Assembly: GCF_000764655.1 (NCBI RefSeq)
Contig: NZ_JRGL01000006.1
Location: forward strand, 1-64,000
DNA from: Aeromonas aquatica
GTDB lineage: Bacteria > Pseudomonadota > Gammaproteobacteria > Enterobacterales > Aeromonadaceae
DNA length: 64,000 nucleotides
Direction: 5' to 3'
The notes under the pieces are model-generated. The model had not been told where the DNA came from. It did no database searches and saw nothing but the letters and a program-made list of their open reading frames with translations. Every line of letters starts with the position of its first letter. Within the stretch, counting starts at the first letter, position 1. Position numbers and translations under genes: made by a program. Shown piece after piece: positions 1 to 9,037 of the stretch.

Positions 1-275
1 CTGAAACGGGCACGGCTAAGCAGGTAGTGACCTGTCAGGTAATCACCGCTGTCCGAAGCGGACGTGCGCAGGTCGATATAATAAAAGCTTCCTGATCAGG
101 GTTACTCTCTTACCCGCGGTATCCAACTGTTCGATATTTCTCCGTTTATCCTTGTTTTGAATATAAAAAGTACAGAATGTGATACCCCTACCTTTCTTGG
201 CGGGCCCGCTCTGCTTTAATTCGTCTGCCCACATTCGATGGGCCAAGGAAACACAATAATCTGAGGAATGGACAC
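1..275. other. Edge region, no gene assigned
   Basis: No convincing coding frame is seen before the first lipoprotein gene. The last 100 bases are AT-rich relative to the rest of the window and probably hold that gene's promoter, but I cannot pick -35/-10 boxes with confidence. The 3' end of an upstream gene may lie in the first bases. Confidence 0.4.
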
Positions 276-728
276 ATGTTCAAAAGAACAGTAACGATGA
301 TGCTGGCGGCGGGAACCCTGGTATTAGGCGGTTGTGCAGCTAACGGTGGCGCTGAGCAGGCGGGGGCGGACAACAGCGATTTCGGCGGCAAGTCCATCTA
401 CCTGCGTGGGGAGATGAACGACTGGATGGCCACTGATGAGACCAAGGCGGTCAAGGTGGCCGACAAGCTCTACATGGCCAAGGGCACACTCAAGAAGGAG
501 TGGGCTCCCTACAAATTCAAATTTGGTGACTCAAGCTGGAGTTGCGGCACCAACTTTGGCTACAAGAGCCCGAGCGATGGCGTCGCCGTGCTGGGCGGCG
601 AGCCGGTGCCGGTCAACCCCTGCTCCAAGTATGAGGACATGAAGTTCTCGCCGGAAGCAGACGGGGTCTATGAGTTCTATCTGAACCTGGCTGGCGAAAC
701 CCCGACGGTCTACGTCAAGAAGCCCTGA
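276..728 (+). CDS. Small lipoprotein with glycogen-binding/pullulanase-like fold
   Basis: The 150-residue product begins with a lipoprotein signal ending in the lipobox LVLGGC (lipidated Cys20). After a short Ala/Gly linker the segment IYLRGEMNDW resembles the E-set/CBM48-type starch-binding modules found at the N-terminus of pullulanases, and the rest is beta-rich with two cysteines (about 90 and 113) that could pair. No catalytic domain follows, so this is a stand-alone module anchored to a membrane. TGAGGA about 9 bases upstream supports the ATG. It is a single-gene unit ended by a terminator. The carbohydrate-binding role is inferred from resemblance only; it could be a structural lipoprotein. 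Confidence 0.75.
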   Translation: MFKRTVTMMLAAGTLVLGGCAANGGAEQAGADNSDFGGKSIYLRGEMNDWMATDETKAVKVADKLYMAKGTLKKEWAPYKFKFGDSSWSCGTNFGYKSPSDGVAVLGGEPVPVNPCSKYEDMKFSPEADGVYEFYLNLAGETPTVYVKKP

Positions 729-775
729 TCCTGCCCCGAGTGGTCAATCCCTCGGACAATGAAACGGTTAACAGC

Positions 776-811
776 TCTGGCCCAGCACTCTGCTGGCCAG
801 GGCATTTTTTT
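776..811 (+). terminator. Rho-independent terminator after the lipoprotein gene
   Basis: The stem TGGCC-AGCA / TGCTGGCCA with a single bulged C is followed by a run of T at 805-811. Confidence 0.8.
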
Positions 812-842
812 AAGCTTGGGACGGCGGCCCATGATATGAAGA

Positions 843-890
843 CTACTATATATAGTGTTTTCGTATTTCACATTCACCTATTAGTTGTGT
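843..890 (+). promoter_or_regulatory. Pair of NrdR boxes upstream of nrdJa
   Basis: Box 1 (843-858) reads CTACTATATATAGTGT and matches the NrdR consensus acaCwAtATaTwGtgt at nearly every conserved position. Box 2 (875-890) reads CACCTATTAGTTGTGT and keeps the CTA...TwGtgt arms. The boxes are 32 bp apart, about three helical turns, which is the usual geometry of NrdR operator pairs. They predict repression of the reductase by NrdR-(d)ATP. No cobalamin riboswitch is apparent between the boxes and the gene. Confidence 0.82.
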
Positions 891-938
891 TTTTATCCCT
901 ATCATGACGCTGATGTATTCACATAAGGTGGCTTGAAA

Positions 939-3086
939 ATGGCTAAATCCAATCCGGTGCTGGAGACCGATCCCGGCACCGACCTCATCCCCATGCAGGA
1001 AACCTCCCTCGAGATCTGGGATAGCAAGTATCGTCTCAAGAGCAAGGATGGGGCCCCCATCGATAGCACCATCGACGAGACCTACCAGCGGGTGGCCCGT
1101 GCCTTGGCCGAGCAGGAGCGCGAGCCGGATGCCTGGTATGAGCCCTTCCTGTGGGCGCTGCGCAATGGCGCCATTCCGGCGGGCCGGATCACCTCCAACG
1201 CGGGGGCCTTCGAGCACAAGCCCGCCACCTCGACCATTAACTGTACCGTCTCCGGCACCATCGAAGATTCGATGGATGACATTCTCGGCAAGGTGCACGA
1301 GGCGGGGCTGACCCTGAAGGCGGGTTGTGGCATCGGCTACGACTTCTCGACCCTGCGCCCGCGCGGTGCCTTCGTCTCCGGTGCCGGGGCCTATACCTCG
1401 GGCCCGCTCTCCTTCATGGATATCTACGACAAGATGTGTTTCACCGTCTCGTCTGCCGGCGGTCGCCGTGGCGCCCAGATGGGCACCATGGATATCCGTC
1501 ACCCCGACGTGATCGAGTTCATCCAGGCCAAGCGGGAAGATGGTCGTCTGCGCCAGTTCAACCTCTCTCTGCTGATCACCGAAGAGTTCGTCAAGGCAGT
1601 GAAGGAGGATGCCCCCTGGCAGCTGATCTTCCCCTACACGGCCAAAGAGGTGGAGCAGGACGGCATAGCGCTGGATGATCCCGACGTGGTGTTCTGGGCC
1701 GACTGGCCCAACAAGGAAGGGGTGGTCATCAACGCACTGGGCCAGGTGGCCTGCAAGGTCTACAAGACCCTGCCGGCGCGCAAGCTGTGGAACGTCATCA
1801 TGACCTCTACCTACGACTATGCGGAGCCCGGGTTCATCCTGATCGACAAGGTCAATCAGATGAACAACAACTGGTTCTGCGAAGAGATCCGTGCCACCAA
1901 CCCCTGTGGCGAGCAGCCGTTGCCCCCCTATGGTGCCTGTCTGTTGGGCTCGGTCAACCTGACCAAGTTCGTGCGTCACCCCTTCACCGAGCAGGCCAGC
2001 TTCGACTGGCAGGCGTTTCGCAAGGTGGTGGCCATCTTCACCCGCATGCTGGACAACGTGGTGGAGATCAACCAGCTGCCCTTGCCCAAGCAGCGTGAGG
2101 AGATCACAGCCAAGCGTCGCCACGGCATGGGTTTCCTCGGCCTCGGCTCGACCCTCACCATGCTGCAGATAAAGTACGGCTCCGCCACCTCCGCCGCCTT
2201 TACCGAGCAGGTTTCTCAGGAGCTGGCCATGACCGGCTGGCAAGAGTCCCTGCGTCTGGCGAAAGAGAAGGGTCCGGCGCCCATCATGGAGCAGGAGTTC
2301 GAGGTGACCGGCAAGATGCTGCGCCTGCGTCCCGGGATGGCGGCCGATGGTATCAAGGTCGGCGACAGGCTCAAGGGCAAGGTGCTGCACGCGCGCTACA
2401 GCCGCTACATGCAGCAGGTGGCCGAGGTGGATCCCGCCCTGGTGGCCGCGCTGGCCGAGGTGGGAGGACGTTTCACCCATCACAGCAGCATAGCGCCGAC
2501 CGGTACCATCTCCTTGTCGCTGGCCAATAACGCCAGCAACGGCATAGAGCCGAGCTTCGCCCACCACTACAGCCGCAACGTCATCAAGGCGGGCAAGAAG
2601 AGCAAGGACAGCGTGGATGTCTACTCCTTCGAGCTGCTGGCCTACCGGGAGCTTATCAACGCCGCTGCCATGCCTTACACCGAAGATGATGCCTGCCGCC
2701 TGCCGGATTACTTCATCACAGCCGACGACATCAGCCCGGCCCAGCACGTGGACATCCAGGCGGCGGCCCAGCGCTGGATAGATTCGTCCATCTCCAAGAC
2801 GGCCAACGTGCCGACCGACTTCCCGTTCGAGCAGTTCAAGGACATCTACATGTATGCCTCGGACTCGGGGTTGAAGGGTTGTACCACCTTCCGCTTCAAC
2901 CCTGAGGCCTTCCAGGGGGTGCTGGTGAAGGAGAAGGATCTGGAGAACACTCAGTACGAGTTCACCCTGGAGGATGGCTCCGTCATCACGGTCAGGGGCA
3001 ACGAAGAGATCGAATACGATGGCGAGCTGCACACCGCCGCCAACCTCTATGACGCCTTGAAAGAAGGCTATTACGGTAAATTCTGA
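939..3086 (+). CDS. nrdJa: Adenosylcobalamin-dependent (class II) ribonucleotide reductase, catalytic chain NrdJa
   Basis: The 715-residue protein reduces ribonucleotides to deoxyribonucleotides with adenosylcobalamin as radical generator, without oxygen or a second radical subunit. Visible motifs are the first redox Cys (about residue 102, NCTVSGT), the N-x-C-x-E active-site loop in ATNPCGEQPL (Cys about 323) and the phosphate-binding APTGTISL loop. ATG at 939 is chosen because AAGGTGG lies 8 bases upstream; a TTG at 933 is too close to it. The C-terminal Cys-rich tail expected of a complete enzyme is missing and is supplied by the next gene, nine bases downstream. The split matches Pseudomonas aeruginosa NrdJa/NrdJb. 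Upstream NrdR boxes indicate NrdR control. Confidence 0.93.
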   Translation: MAKSNPVLETDPGTDLIPMQETSLEIWDSKYRLKSKDGAPIDSTIDETYQRVARALAEQEREPDAWYEPFLWALRNGAIPAGRITSNAGAFEHKPATSTINCTVSGTIEDSMDDILGKVHEAGLTLKAGCGIGYDFSTLRPRGAFVSGAGAYTSGPLSFMDIYDKMCFTVSSAGGRRGAQMGTMDIRHPDVIEFIQAKREDGRLRQFNLSLLITEEFVKAVKEDAPWQLIFPYTAKEVEQDGIALDDPDVVFWADWPNKEGVVINALGQVACKVYKTLPARKLWNVIMTSTYDYAEPGFILIDKVNQMNNNWFCEEIRATNPCGEQPLPPYGACLLGSVNLTKFVRHPFTEQASFDWQAFRKVVAIFTRMLDNVVEINQLPLPKQREEITAKRRHGMGFLGLGSTLTMLQIKYGSATSAAFTEQVSQELAMTGWQESLRLAKEKGPAPIMEQEFEVTGKMLRLRPGMAADGIKVGDRLKGKVLHARYSRYMQQVAEVDPALVAALAEVGGRFTHHSSIAPTGTISLSLANNASNGIEPSFAHHYSRNVIKAGKKSKDSVDVYSFELLAYRELINAAAMPYTEDDACRLPDYFITADDISPAQHVDIQAAAQRWIDSSISKTANVPTDFPFEQFKDIYMYASDSGLKGCTTFRFNPEAFQGVLVKEKDLENTQYEFTLEDGSVITVRGNEEIEYDGELHTAANLYDALKEGYYGKF

Positions 3087-3095
3087 GAACAGATT

Positions 3096-3779
3096 ATGGT
3101 CAAGAAGATCGACAAGAAAATCGTCGCCTACAAGGTGCGTACCAAGGATGAGCCGCAGGAAGATCTGGCCCCCCAGGATGACGTGGTGCAGATGCACGAG
3201 ACGGTGCTGCGCCCGGAGCGCTTGATGGGCACCACCTACAAGCTGAAGACGCCGGAGCATGTCTCAGAGCACTCGCTGTTCATCACCATCAACGACATTA
3301 TTCTCAACGAGGGGACCGTCCACGAGACGCGCCGTCCGTTCGAGATCTTCATCAACTCCAAGAGCCTGGAACACTATCAGTGGATAGTGGCGCTGACCCG
3401 CATCATCTCGGCGGTGTTTCGCAAGGGCGGGGATGTCACCTTCCTGGTGGAGGAGCTGCGTTCCGTGTTCGATCCCAAGGGGGGCTACTGGAACAAGGGC
3501 AAGTATGTACCATCGCTTATCGCCGAGATTGGCAACGTGATCGAGACCCATCTCACCGAGATAGGCATGTTAAAGGCAACCGGGCTGGATGAGCATCAGC
3601 AGGCGTTTCTGGCCGAGAAGCAGGCACAGATGCAGGCCGAACAGGAGGCTGACGCCCATCAGGCAGGCAGCGGCTTCCCGGCCAATGCGGCGCTCTGCTA
3701 CAAGTGCCACAGCAAGGCGCTGGTGCAGAAGGATGGCTGCATGACCTGCCTCAACTGCGGCGACTCGAAGTGTGGCTAG
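3096..3779 (+). CDS. nrdJb: Class II ribonucleotide reductase accessory chain NrdJb
   Basis: The 227-residue protein is the detached C-terminal part of class II reductase. It has a TSCPD-type domain and ends in a cysteine cluster (CYKCH ... CMTCLNCGDSKC) that resembles a zinc ribbon and probably includes the thiols that re-reduce the active site. In P. aeruginosa the homologous NrdJb is needed for activity of NrdJa. It lies nine bases after nrdJa, so the two are co-transcribed, and a strong terminator follows. The length matches P. aeruginosa NrdJb (about 230 residues). Confidence 0.9.
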   Translation: MVKKIDKKIVAYKVRTKDEPQEDLAPQDDVVQMHETVLRPERLMGTTYKLKTPEHVSEHSLFITINDIILNEGTVHETRRPFEIFINSKSLEHYQWIVALTRIISAVFRKGGDVTFLVEELRSVFDPKGGYWNKGKYVPSLIAEIGNVIETHLTEIGMLKATGLDEHQQAFLAEKQAQMQAEQEADAHQAGSGFPANAALCYKCHSKALVQKDGCMTCLNCGDSKCG

Positions 3780-3807
3780 CAGGTGTGGTTAGTCCGATAA
3801 GCAGTGC

Positions 3808-3838
3808 GAAAAGACCGGCCTATGGGCCGGTCTTTTCT
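3808..3838 (+). terminator. Terminator of nrdJab
   Basis: AAAAGACCGGCC / GGCCGGTCTTTT form a near-perfect stem around a short TATG loop, followed by T-rich sequence. Confidence 0.9.
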
Positions 3839-4001
3839 ATTGATTATTTTCTGTTCAATCGGTGGCGGGAGCCAAAGGGATTTGTTGCACGCTGGTAAAA
3901 TCGGGCGTAGCGTGAGGGGTAATAAAACTGTCACGGCCGTGTGGTTTCAATGACATCTGAGATTCACACACGTGGCACCTTCAGTGCCAAGGAGGATGCT
4001 T

Positions 4002-5372
4002 ATGGACAATACGGACCGAAAGCTGTTTATCCTGGATACCAACGTTCTGCTTCACGAACCCCTCGCCATCTACTCCTTCAAAGAGCACGACGTGCTCATC
4101 CCCATGACGGTGCTGGAAGAGCTCGACAACATCAAGGATCGTCAGAAAGACGTCAGCCGTGATGCGCGGGTCGCCATCCGTGCGCTGGAAGACGTGTTCC
4201 GTGACGCCAACCCTGAGCAGATAGTGCAAGGGGTGGCGCTGGCGGGTGAGGCGAGCGGTCATATCTCCATCTTCAGTGATCACCATCTGCCCCAGGATGC
4301 CGAGGTGTTCACCGACAAGGAGGCCGACAACCGCATCATCAACGCGGCCCTCTATCTGCAAAAGCACGAGATGAAACGCCAGGTGGTACTGGTGACCAAG
4401 GACATCAACATGCGCCTCAAGGCCAAGGGGGCCGGTTTGGCGCATGTGGAAGACTATCGCAGCGACCAGCTGATCGATGACATCCGGCTGCTGGCCAAGG
4501 GCTTCCAAGTGGTGCCGGGCAGCTTCTGGGAGCGGGTCGGCGAGTGCGACAGCGAGACCCATGGCCGCGACACCGTCCACGTGATCGACTCGAACCTGCT
4601 GGAGGGGGTGCACGTCAATCAGTACCTGCTTGACGAGGAGAACTTCTTCGCCGCCAGGGTATTGAGCAACGATGGCCACAAGATCCGCCTCAAGGATCTG
4701 GGCCGCGAGCGGTTGATGTCACGCAAGGCCTGGGGCGTGCATCCCAAGAACATCTATCAGGGCATGGCACTGGATGCCCTGCTGGATCCGCACATCGATC
4801 TGGTGATCCTGACCGGCCCGGCGGGCTGCGGCAAGACCCTGCTGGCCATGGCGGCGGCCCTGGAGCTGGTGATCGAGAAGGGGATCTACGAGAAGGTGAT
4901 CGTGACCCGCAACACCCCGGAGATCGCCGAGAGCATCGGCTTCCTGCCCGGCACCGAAGAAGAGAAGATGATGCCCTGGCTGGCGGCGGTCACCGACACC
5001 CTGGAGGTGCTGCACAAGCAGGACGAGAACATGAGCGGGTCCCTCAGCTACATCATGGAGAAGGCCAATATCCAGTTCAAGTCGGTCAACTTCATGCGCG
5101 GGCGCAGCATCCAGAACACCTTCGTGCTGCTGGACGAGTGCCAGAACCTGACCGCGTCCCAGATCAAGACCATCATCACCCGCTGCGGCGAGGGCACCAA
5201 GATCGTCTGCTCCGGCAACCTGGCCCAGATTGACTCCAACTACCTGAGCCCGGTGACCTCGGGCCTGACCTACATCGTCGAGCGTTTCAAGGATTTCGAC
5301 GGCAGTGCCAACATCTTCCTGAACGGGGTGGTGCGCAGCAAGCTCGCCTCCTTCGCCGAGGAAAACCTCTGA
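4002..5372 (+). CDS. PIN domain-PhoH ATPase fusion (PhoH2 family)
   Basis: The 456-residue protein joins an N-terminal PIN nuclease domain (FILDTNVLLHEP, early acidic residue; further conserved acidic residues to about 150) to a C-terminal PhoH P-loop ATPase (Walker A GPAGCGKT at about 272-279; Walker B-like LLDECQN). PhoH2 proteins of this architecture act as RNA helicase/ribonucleases. AAGGAGG six bases before ATG 4002 fixes the start; an in-frame GTG at 3972 has no such site. A small hairpin (GGCAC/GTGCC, 3975-3989) lies immediately before the Shine-Dalgarno and could modulate translation. Single-gene unit. There is no neighbouring antitoxin, unlike mycobacterial PhoAT-PhoH2. Confidence 0.9.
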   Translation: MDNTDRKLFILDTNVLLHEPLAIYSFKEHDVLIPMTVLEELDNIKDRQKDVSRDARVAIRALEDVFRDANPEQIVQGVALAGEASGHISIFSDHHLPQDAEVFTDKEADNRIINAALYLQKHEMKRQVVLVTKDINMRLKAKGAGLAHVEDYRSDQLIDDIRLLAKGFQVVPGSFWERVGECDSETHGRDTVHVIDSNLLEGVHVNQYLLDEENFFAARVLSNDGHKIRLKDLGRERLMSRKAWGVHPKNIYQGMALDALLDPHIDLVILTGPAGCGKTLLAMAAALELVIEKGIYEKVIVTRNTPEIAESIGFLPGTEEEKMMPWLAAVTDTLEVLHKQDENMSGSLSYIMEKANIQFKSVNFMRGRSIQNTFVLLDECQNLTASQIKTIITRCGEGTKIVCSGNLAQIDSNYLSPVTSGLTYIVERFKDFDGSANIFLNGVVRSKLASFAEENL

Positions 5373-5393
5373 TTTAACTGAATATCTTCATAT

Positions 5394-5425
5394 GAAAAAG
5401 GGAGGCCATTGGCCTCCCTTTTTTG
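5394..5425. terminator. Bidirectional terminator between phoH2 and thiQ
   Basis: AAAAAGGGAGGCC / GGCCTCCCTTTTTT, a perfect stem with A and T tracts on either side, serves the convergent genes. Confidence 0.9.
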
Positions 5426-5438
5426 TTCCCGCTGGCTG

Positions 5439-6134
5439 CTATTGACCAAGGTAACGCAGCAGTCCCGGGTGATCGCTGTTTTGCAGGATATCCGGGGTGC
5501 CCTGCAGGGCGATGCGCCCCTCGTCCACGAACAGCACCCGATCGGCGATCAGTTGGGCATCCTCGGGATTGTGAGACACCATCAGCACGGTAATGCCCTG
5601 CTCGCAGGCGAGCCGGGCGACTTCCGCCAGCATCTCCCGGCGCAGGGCGGGATCCAGCGCCGAGAAGGGCTCGTCCAGCAGCAGCAGCGGCTTGCCGCGC
5701 ACCAGGGCGCGGGCCAGCCCCACCCGCTGTTGCTGGCCACCGGAGAGCTGCTCCGGCAGGCGGCTCAGCATGTCGCCAAGACCGACTCGCACCGCGCCCT
5801 GCTTCACCTGCTCGCGCTGGGCCGGACTCAGGCGCAGGCCCGGATGCAGCCCGATGGCGATGTTGTCGAACACCGACAGGTGCAGGAACAGGTTGTGATC
5901 CTGGAACAGGGTGGTGACCGGGCGCTCGGCGGGGCCGAGCGGCAGCAGATCGACGCCATCGAAGCGCAGGGCTCCTGATTCTACCGGCACGAAGCCGGCG
6001 ATCATGCCGAGCAGAGTTGATTTACCGGCACCGCTCGGGCCGATCAGTGCCGTGATCTCCCCCTTGGGCAGAGAGGCGTTGAAGCTGACGCGCCAATCAG
6101 GGTAACTGGTTGCCAAATCATCAATTAACAGCAT
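5439..6134 (-). CDS. thiQ: Thiamine ABC transporter ATP-binding protein
   Basis: The 231-residue ABC ATPase has Walker A GPSGAGKST (32-40), signature LSGGQQQRVG and Walker B LLLLDEPFSALD. It powers import of thiamine and its phosphates through ThiP. It is the last gene of the thiBPQ operon, 71 bases after thiP, with GGAGT before its ATG. Identity as ThiQ rather than another small importer ATPase rests on the length and on the thiB/thiP neighbours under a TPP riboswitch. Confidence 0.92.
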   Translation of the reverse strand: MLLIDDLATSYPDWRVSFNASLPKGEITALIGPSGAGKSTLLGMIAGFVPVESGALRFDGVDLLPLGPAERPVTTLFQDHNLFLHLSVFDNIAIGLHPGLRLSPAQREQVKQGAVRVGLGDMLSRLPEQLSGGQQQRVGLARALVRGKPLLLLDEPFSALDPALRREMLAEVARLACEQGITVLMVSHNPEDAQLIADRVLFVDEGRIALQGTPDILQNSDHPGLLRYLGQ

Positions 6135-6205
6135 CTTTGACTCCTATGATGTGGCTGGGTGCGCAGACCGTATGTAGATCCGCATTTGGGCAGCAAACTC
6201 GACTA

Positions 6206-7846
6206 TCACGCATCCAGGTTTTTGCCCCCGAGACCCCGCTCCACCAGCCAGAACAGGGAGAAACACAGGGTGAGCAGCAGCAGGGCGGTGGCCGCCGCAT
6301 CGGTCAGCCGGTAGCTGCCGAGCTGCTGATAGAGCAGCCAGGGCAGGGTGGTGAGCGCCTGGCTGCCAAACATGGCGATGGCACCCAGGTCTCCCAGGGA
6401 CAATATCATGGAGAGCGCCATGGCCAGCGCCAGTGGGCGGCGCAGCAGGGGCAACTCGACCAGGCGCAGGCGTTGCAGGCCGCGCACTCCCAGGCTGTCT
6501 GCCAGCCTGTCGTACTGGCGCACCACCAACTGCATGGGGGCGCTCAAGGTGCGCAGCACATAGGGCAGCGCCATCAGGGCGTTGACCAGCACCACCAGCC
6601 AGGGCCCGAGGGCAAAGACATCGGTGAAGGGCATAAACAGGATGAAGAGGCCCGTGCTCAGCACCACCGCCGGGATCATCAGGATCATGGAGCCGCTGGC
6701 CTCCCACAGGGCGGCGGCTCGCCGTTTGCGATCCCGCACCCTCAAGTGGCGGCTGGTGAGCAGCAGGCTGGCGCCGAGCAGGGTGGCGAGGCTTCCCGCC
6801 GCCAGTGCTATACCGAGGGACTGCCCCCCCGCCCGCCACAGCTGGGGCGAGCCGAGCGCCGTCAGCAGGCCGGGGTTGAAGCCCGCGATGACTATGGCCA
6901 GCAGGGGCGGCAGGAAGATGGCGAGGCCGAGACTGAGGGCCACGATATCAACCCACTGAGTGCCCGGCTGCTGTCTGTCCGGGCGCAGGCAGGGGCGGCG
7001 GCTGGTGAGGCGACTGGACGGGCTGGTCTGCAACTTGTGTTGCAACAGCAAGAGACCTGCGGTCAGCAGCAGTTGCACCAGCGCCAGGCCGCCGGCGGTG
7101 GCGAGATCGAAGTCAAAGCGCAGGGCCTGATAGACCGCCACCTCCAATGTGGTGGACTTGGGGCCGCCGCCCAGCGCCAGCACTGTGGTGAAGCTGGTGA
7201 AGCAGAGCATGAAGATGAGGCTCGCCAATCCGGGCAGCAGGCCACGGATGATGGGCCACTCCAGCAGCCGGAAGATATGAGAGGAGCGCATGCCGAGCTG
7301 GCTGGCGAGGCGCCAGGAGGACTCAGGAATGCTCTCTATGCCTTGCAATATGAGGCGCGCCGCCAGCGGCATGTTGAAGAACACGTGGGCCAGCAGTATG
7401 CCGAACAGGCCATACAGGTAGTTGCCGGGATCCAGCCCCAGGCTGCGCAGGGCATGGGGCAGCCAGCCCTGGGAGCCGTGCACCGCGACGATGCCGAAGA
7501 TGGCGATGATGACCGGCAGCACCAGCGAGAGGCCGAACAATTTGAGCAGCAGCCGGCGGCCACGAAAACGGCGCCGCGCCAGGGCCCGCGCCACCGGAAT
7601 GGCCAGCCCCAGGCTCAGCAAGGTGGAGAGCAGCGCCTGCCCCAGGCTGAAACCCAGCACGTGGCGCAGGTAGGGGTCTGCCAGCAGGGTGCTCGGCAGC
7701 GTGCCCGCCTGCCACAGCAGGGCGACAAGCGGGCCCAGCGAGAGCAGCAGGATAACGGCGGTGGCTGCGCTACCCGGCAGCCACCAGAGAGGACGAGCCT
7801 GTGGTTTTACAGCGTGACGGCTCACTGGGTGACGGCTTGCAGCCAT
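6206..7846 (-). CDS. thiP: Thiamine ABC transporter permease
   Basis: The 546-residue inner-membrane protein has about twelve hydrophobic segments in two homologous halves, each with an EAA-type cytoplasmic loop, the usual fused-permease form of ThiP (E. coli 536 residues). ATG 7846 overlaps the 3' end of thiB by 25 bases; the alternative GTG 7825 would make a 4-base GTGA overlap with the thiB stop. Either start implies translational coupling. The protein carries thiamine delivered by ThiB using ThiQ ATPase. Confidence 0.92.
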   Translation of the reverse strand: MAASRHPVSRHAVKPQARPLWWLPGSAATAVILLLSLGPLVALLWQAGTLPSTLLADPYLRHVLGFSLGQALLSTLLSLGLAIPVARALARRRFRGRRLLLKLFGLSLVLPVIIAIFGIVAVHGSQGWLPHALRSLGLDPGNYLYGLFGILLAHVFFNMPLAARLILQGIESIPESSWRLASQLGMRSSHIFRLLEWPIIRGLLPGLASLIFMLCFTSFTTVLALGGGPKSTTLEVAVYQALRFDFDLATAGGLALVQLLLTAGLLLLQHKLQTSPSSRLTSRRPCLRPDRQQPGTQWVDIVALSLGLAIFLPPLLAIVIAGFNPGLLTALGSPQLWRAGGQSLGIALAAGSLATLLGASLLLTSRHLRVRDRKRRAAALWEASGSMILMIPAVVLSTGLFILFMPFTDVFALGPWLVVLVNALMALPYVLRTLSAPMQLVVRQYDRLADSLGVRGLQRLRLVELPLLRRPLALAMALSMILSLGDLGAIAMFGSQALTTLPWLLYQQLGSYRLTDAAATALLLLTLCFSLFWLVERGLGGKNLDA

Positions 7847-8802
7847 TCCTTGATCCAGCCCTTGCGGTTGGCGGCCACCTCATCGGAGCTAAAGCTCAGC
7901 GGTTTGGCCACGGTGATCATCTGCTCGAAGCCCTTGGGTAGCGGGGTGTCCGTCACCGGATACATCCAGTTGCCGCCGGGGATCTCCTGCTGGAAGGCGG
8001 GGCTTATCATGAACTGCAGGAACTGGTCCGCCAGCTTGTCTTGCTTGGCACTCGCGAGCTTGGCGGCCACTTCCACCTGGCGATAGTGGCCCTCCTCGAA
8101 GGCGGCGGCCTGGTACTGGGACTTGTTCTCGGCGATCAGGTGATAAGCCGGGGAGGTGGTGTAGGAGAGCACCATGTCCGCCTCGCCGTCGAGGAACATG
8201 CCGTAGGCCTCGGACCAGCCCTTGGTGACAGTGACCGTCTTCTTGGCAAGCTGGGCCCAGGCGGCAGGCGCCTGATCACCATAGACGGATTTCATCCACA
8301 GCATCAGCCCCTGACCCGGGGTGGAGGTGCGCGGATCCTGGTAGATCACCTTGAGATCCGGGCGCTCCACCAGCTCCTTCAGGCTCTTGGGGGGAGTCTT
8401 GAGTTTGTCCTTGTTGTAGACGAAGGCGAAGTAGCCGTAGTCATAGGGGACGAAGGTGTCGTCCTGCCAGCCACCCGGCACCTTGAGGGCGGCCAGATCG
8501 GTGTGATGAGGGGCGAACAGACCGCTCTGCTTGGCCTCGCTCACCAGGGCATCGTCCAGTCCCAGCACCAGATCGGCCTGGCTGTGTTTGCCTTCCAACC
8601 GCAGCCGGTTGAGGATGGCGACCCCGTCTTCCAGTGCCACCAGCTTGAGGGTGCAACCACACTCCTGCTCGAAGGCCTGCTTGATCTTGGGACCCGGTCC
8701 CCATTCGCTGGCGAAGGAGCCGTAGGTGTAGACGGTGAGGGGGTCGGCGGCGAAGGCCTGGGCACTGAGCAGGCTGGTGGCGACCAGCAGAAGGGTTTTC
8801 AT
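7822..8802 (-). CDS. thiB: Thiamine-binding periplasmic protein
   Basis: The 326-residue solute-binding protein starts with a cleavable signal peptide (MKTLLLVATSLLSAQAFA) and continues ADPLTVYTYGSFASEWGPG, typical of ThiB/TbpA. It captures thiamine, TMP and TPP in the periplasm. ATG 8802 is preceded by ACAGGGAG; longer in-frame extensions into the leader would begin inside the riboswitch. First gene of thiBPQ. Confidence 0.93.
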   Translation of the reverse strand: MKTLLLVATSLLSAQAFAADPLTVYTYGSFASEWGPGPKIKQAFEQECGCTLKLVALEDGVAILNRLRLEGKHSQADLVLGLDDALVSEAKQSGLFAPHHTDLAALKVPGGWQDDTFVPYDYGYFAFVYNKDKLKTPPKSLKELVERPDLKVIYQDPRTSTPGQGLMLWMKSVYGDQAPAAWAQLAKKTVTVTKGWSEAYGMFLDGEADMVLSYTTSPAYHLIAENKSQYQAAAFEEGHYRQVEVAAKLASAKQDKLADQFLQFMISPAFQQEIPGGNWMYPVTDTPLPKGFEQMITVAKPLSFSSDEVAANRKGWIKEWLQAVTQ

Positions 8803-8865
8803 CGATGGCACTCCCTGTGGGTTGCGAGCTGCCAGCGGATGAGGGCGCAAAAAACGAGCGCCATG

Positions 8866-8946
8866 CCTCAAATTCCTCCGCCAGCATTATCTGGATCAGG
8901 TTCACGGGTATAATCTCAGCGGTAAACCGCACCCCGTTTGAGAAAC
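8866..8946 (-). promoter_or_regulatory. TPP (THI-box) riboswitch
   Basis: On the minus strand the leader has the conserved THI-box blocks in order: GGGGTGC, then CTGAGATTATACCC, then GTGAACCTGATC, then GATAATGC and GCGGAGGAA. These form the pyrimidine- and pyrophosphate-sensor helices. It lies 64 bases before the thiB start, so TPP binding is expected to shut down the transporter operon. I do not see a clear U-tract terminator between it and thiB, so control may be at translation initiation. Confidence 0.95.
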
Positions 8947-9037
8947 GAATCGCATTGTATTAACGTTTTTTGGGGGAGGCCAGCACAATTATTTCACCGG
9001 CCGATACGGGCGTAACGGCATAGCAGAGGAGGTCCTC

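Noticed and set aside
730..938. Cobalamin riboswitch expected before a B12-dependent enzyme
   Set aside because: No B12-box consensus is present; the interval is occupied by a terminator and two NrdR boxes.
846..3260. An open frame of about 800 codons on the minus strand opposite nrdJ
   Set aside because: It mirrors nrdJa/nrdJb, is rich in His/Gly/Leu with no recognisable domain and has no ribosome-binding site; high GC third positions keep antisense frames open.
6110..8086. A 658-codon plus-strand frame opposite thiQ, thiP and thiB
   Set aside because: Gln/Gly-rich shadow of three real genes, no domain.
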